Source: Lachnospiraceae bacterium (GTDB lineage: Bacteria; Bacillota; Clostridia; Lachnospirales; Lachnospiraceae). Taken from it: a stretch of 64,000 nucleotides of DNA. Location: NCBI GenBank assembly GCA_017621075.1, contig JAGATV010000045.1, forward strand, positions 36,085 to 100,084, written 5' to 3'. The position numbers were made by a program, and so were the translations under genes. A model generated the notes under the pieces. The model saw only the letters and a list, made by a program, of their open reading frames with translations, had not been told where the DNA came from and did no database searches. Positions 62,194 through 64,000 of this stretch are shown piece after piece; within the stretch, counting starts at the first letter, position 1, and every line of letters starts with the position of its first letter.

Positions 62194-63267
62194 ATGAAAC
62201 AGTTGTGCTTGAAAATAAGCGTCGGGGTTTCGTTCCTGATCTTTCTGGTACTGCTTGGCATCAGCAATTATATGGGCAATTCCCTGCCGGAGCAACAGAT
62301 GGCAAAGCGGTGGAGCGACAAGAAGGATGTGGCCCAGGTAAGCTGCTTTTTCTCAGTGAGTGCCTATATCACCCAGGATCAGATCGAAGAGTTTGAACAT
62401 TCCCTGGACAGTGTCCTGAAAGAGGCATCCGTGGAGCAGGAGAGTACCAATCCCGGTGCCAGGCTGTGGATCGATGCTTACAGTGCGGATGGCAAGGTGA
62501 CCATTGCCAGCGAAAGATCTTCCATGGAAGCGGATGCCATCGGGATCGGCGGGGAGTTTTTCCGGTTCCATCCCCTGAAGCTGCTGACGGGATCTTATTT
62601 TTCGGGGAATGATCTGATGCAGGATTACTGTGTGATCGATGAGGATGCTGCCTGGCAGTTGTTCGGTTCCAATGATGTGGCAGGCCAGATGGTTTACATC
62701 GGAGGCATTCCCCATATCGTTACGGGAGTGGTGGAACGCCCGGGAGGACGTCTTAAGGAGGCGGCCGGACTTTCAGAGACGGTGGTATATGTTTCTTATC
62801 AGACCCTGCGGGATCACGGAACGGATTACGGCATCAATCATTATGAGATCGTAATGCCCAATCCGGTCTCGGGATTTGCTTTGAAACATGTAAAAGAAAA
62901 GCTGGGTTCGGATGAAAAAAATGTGGAAGTGCTGGAGAATACCTCAAGATATTCCCTGCTTTCCAGGATAAAGACCATACAGGCCTTCGGGACCCGTTCC
63001 ATGAACGGCAAGGCGATCATTTATCCCTATTGGGAAAATGTGGCCAGAGGCTATGAGGATATCATTGCCCTGCTTACGGTGTTTGCATTTTTATTCCTGC
63101 TGTATCCTGTCATCATGGTGCTTACAGCTCTTATCAGGTGGTGGAAGCACAAGGGCTGGACCATAAAAGAGGTATGGCAGAAATGCCGGGATAAAGCGGA
63201 GAGATTTGTGGAGTGTCAGCGGGAGCAGCGAAAACGAAGAAGAAGGAGTGAGGGAGACTATGAGTAG
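62194..63267 (+). CDS. MacB/FtsX-like protein with one extracellular domain
   Basis: The 357-residue protein has a first membrane helix (ISVGVSFLIFLVLLGISNYM), an extracytoplasmic MacB-PCD-like domain (about 35-280, with IGGEFFRFHPLKLLTGSYF and the SNDVAGQMVYIGGIPHIVTG pattern), then one more membrane helix (DIIALLTVFAFLFLLYPVIM) and a basic tail. MacB/FtsX permeases have four helices; here the last two are missing and a cytoplasmic basic tail takes their place. The end overlaps the next gene by 8 bases. It would pair with the adaptor before it; the partner ATPase may be downstream. Confidence 0.72.
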   Translation: MKQLCLKISVGVSFLIFLVLLGISNYMGNSLPEQQMAKRWSDKKDVAQVSCFFSVSAYITQDQIEEFEHSLDSVLKEASVEQESTNPGARLWIDAYSADGKVTIASERSSMEADAIGIGGEFFRFHPLKLLTGSYFSGNDLMQDYCVIDEDAAWQLFGSNDVAGQMVYIGGIPHIVTGVVERPGGRLKEAAGLSETVVYVSYQTLRDHGTDYGINHYEIVMPNPVSGFALKHVKEKLGSDEKNVEVLENTSRYSLLSRIKTIQAFGTRSMNGKAIIYPYWENVARGYEDIIALLTVFAFLFLLYPVIMVLTALIRWWKHKGWTIKEVWQKCRDKAERFVECQREQRKRRRRSEGDYE

Positions 63268-64000
63268 AAAATGGTTTCAGAAAACAATGTGCATCATGCT
63301 TGCGGCTACTATGGCCCTGGGCCTTTGTGCATGTGGAAAGGGAGGCGGGGCCGGCACAACAAGTGCCGGAGGCGGAAAGGGTGTCAAACAGGACCCTAAT
63401 CTGGCAAAGCAATATGTGTATTCCTGCAAGGAGTTTGAACTGCCCGAACTGGGAGCGGACTATGGCGTGCGTGCCATGGCGCAGGTAAAGGACAGGATCT
63501 GTCTGGTGGCAGAGACCTATTATTATGGGGAAACTGTCAACAGAAGCGAGATCACGCTGTTATCCATGAAGGAAGACGGCAGTGATATGCAGGTGATCAA
63601 ACTGCAGACTGATAACGGTACTGAGGAGGACACTGACAAGGATACTGACACAGGAGCCGGACAGGATACCTCAAATGGCGCAGAAAGACCGGTGATCATG
63701 CCCCGTGTGGAGGCTGCCATGGATGTGGCAGTGGAGGAACCTGCGGAGGTCAGCCGGCCTTGGGAATATACAAGTTACGGAAGCTATGCTTTTTCCGAGG
63801 CGGGAGTGATCTATGCTGTGAAAAATTACTCCAAAGAGGATTATTCCGATGAGAATAACCCTGTCTACATACAGGAAAATTATCTCTGCGCATGGGGAAT
63901 GGACGGAACCCTGCGCTGGCAGCTTCCCATCAGTGGCCTTACGGAAAACGGAAATCTCTGGATCAGCTCCACGTCAGCTTTGCCGGACGGAACACTGGTG
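63260..64000 (+). CDS. Lipoprotein, N-terminal part, related to the propeller/solute-binding protein
   Basis: The gene starts at ATG 63260 (AGGGAG upstream) and runs open to the window edge. The signal peptide ends in a lipobox LGLCAC (cysteine at residue 26) followed by a Gly/Lys-rich linker. The following 220 residues have strands like those of the first lipoprotein's N-terminal domain (RWQLPISGLTENGNLWISST, EAGVIYAVKNYSKEDYSDE), and a disordered Asp/Thr-rich stretch (residues about 115-135). A binding-protein domain may follow beyond the edge; not visible. Confidence 0.78.
   Translation, partial: MSRKWFQKTMCIMLAATMALGLCACGKGGGAGTTSAGGGKGVKQDPNLAKQYVYSCKEFELPELGADYGVRAMAQVKDRICLVAETYYYGETVNRSEITLLSMKEDGSDMQVIKLQTDNGTEEDTDKDTDTGAGQDTSNGAERPVIMPRVEAAMDVAVEEPAEVSRPWEYTSYGSYAFSEAGVIYAVKNYSKEDYSDENNPVYIQENYLCAWGMDGTLRWQLPISGLTENGNLWISSTSALPDGTLV

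Noticed and set aside
1-64000. CRISPR arrays, tRNA or rRNA genes, insertion sequences, phage remnants
   Set aside because: None was recognised on either strand; no direct-repeat/spacer pattern or transposase-like protein was seen.

Overview
The window looks like chromosomal DNA from a motile, monoderm Clostridia bacterium, most probably a Lachnospiraceae member of the Roseburia/Butyrivibrio kind. The basis is a CodY and FliY-type flagellar set, strong GGAGG ribosome sites, GTG and TTG starts, no outer-membrane ring genes, and a gene order that closely parallels the Bacillus subtilis fla/che region. Genus is not resolved from the sequence alone. I saw no IS elements, CRISPR arrays, rRNA or tRNA genes, and no gene-free stretch longer than about 300 bases.

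Layout. (1) 1-8.8 kb: the end of a type IV pilus / type II secretion-like cluster. It holds a PilC/GspF end, two tandem pilins, a prepilin peptidase, a natural PilM-PilN fusion, PilO, and four minor pilins including very large ones of 389 and 652 residues. It ends at a bidirectional terminator. (2) 8.9-11.4 kb, minus strand: a large bacterial dynamin-like GTPase. (3) 11.7-14.6 kb: topA and codY. (4) 14.7-49.7 kb: one co-directional flagellar/chemotaxis block of about 36 genes. It runs from flgB through the basal body, hook, MotAB, switch, export gate, FlhF/FlhG, a PilZ protein, CheB/A/W/C/D and SigD, to a FapA-like protein and two small membrane proteins. (5) 49.7-51.6 kb: rpsB and tsf behind a promoter whose -35 lies in the preceding terminator and a structured leader. 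(6) 51.7-56.2 kb: a GNAT acetyltransferase, a double GT-C/PMT glycosyltransferase (minus strand) and a PHP phosphoesterase. (7) 56.3-64 kb: an operon that combines sugar-type ABC importer parts with exporter-like parts (HlyD-type adaptor, MacB-like single-module protein), bracketed by two lipoproteins. It runs off the window.

How the genes work together. The pil genes would build a surface pilus with a bulky tip. The fla/che block encodes nearly the whole basal body, hook, stator, export apparatus and chemotaxis core, with sigma-D near the end to switch on late genes such as flagellin, which lies elsewhere. The order topA ... codY-flgB ... sigD-swrB-like-rpsB-tsf is the Bacillus order with a few losses and insertions.

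Points most worth a second look. cheW carries a one-base frameshift and the adjacent cheC an in-frame amber codon, so as sequenced two chemotaxis genes are broken within 300 bases. FliY carries an unusual Met/Gly/Asn/Pro repeat linker. PilM and PilN are fused. The hybrid importer/exporter operon at the right edge is the best candidate for an undescribed system.
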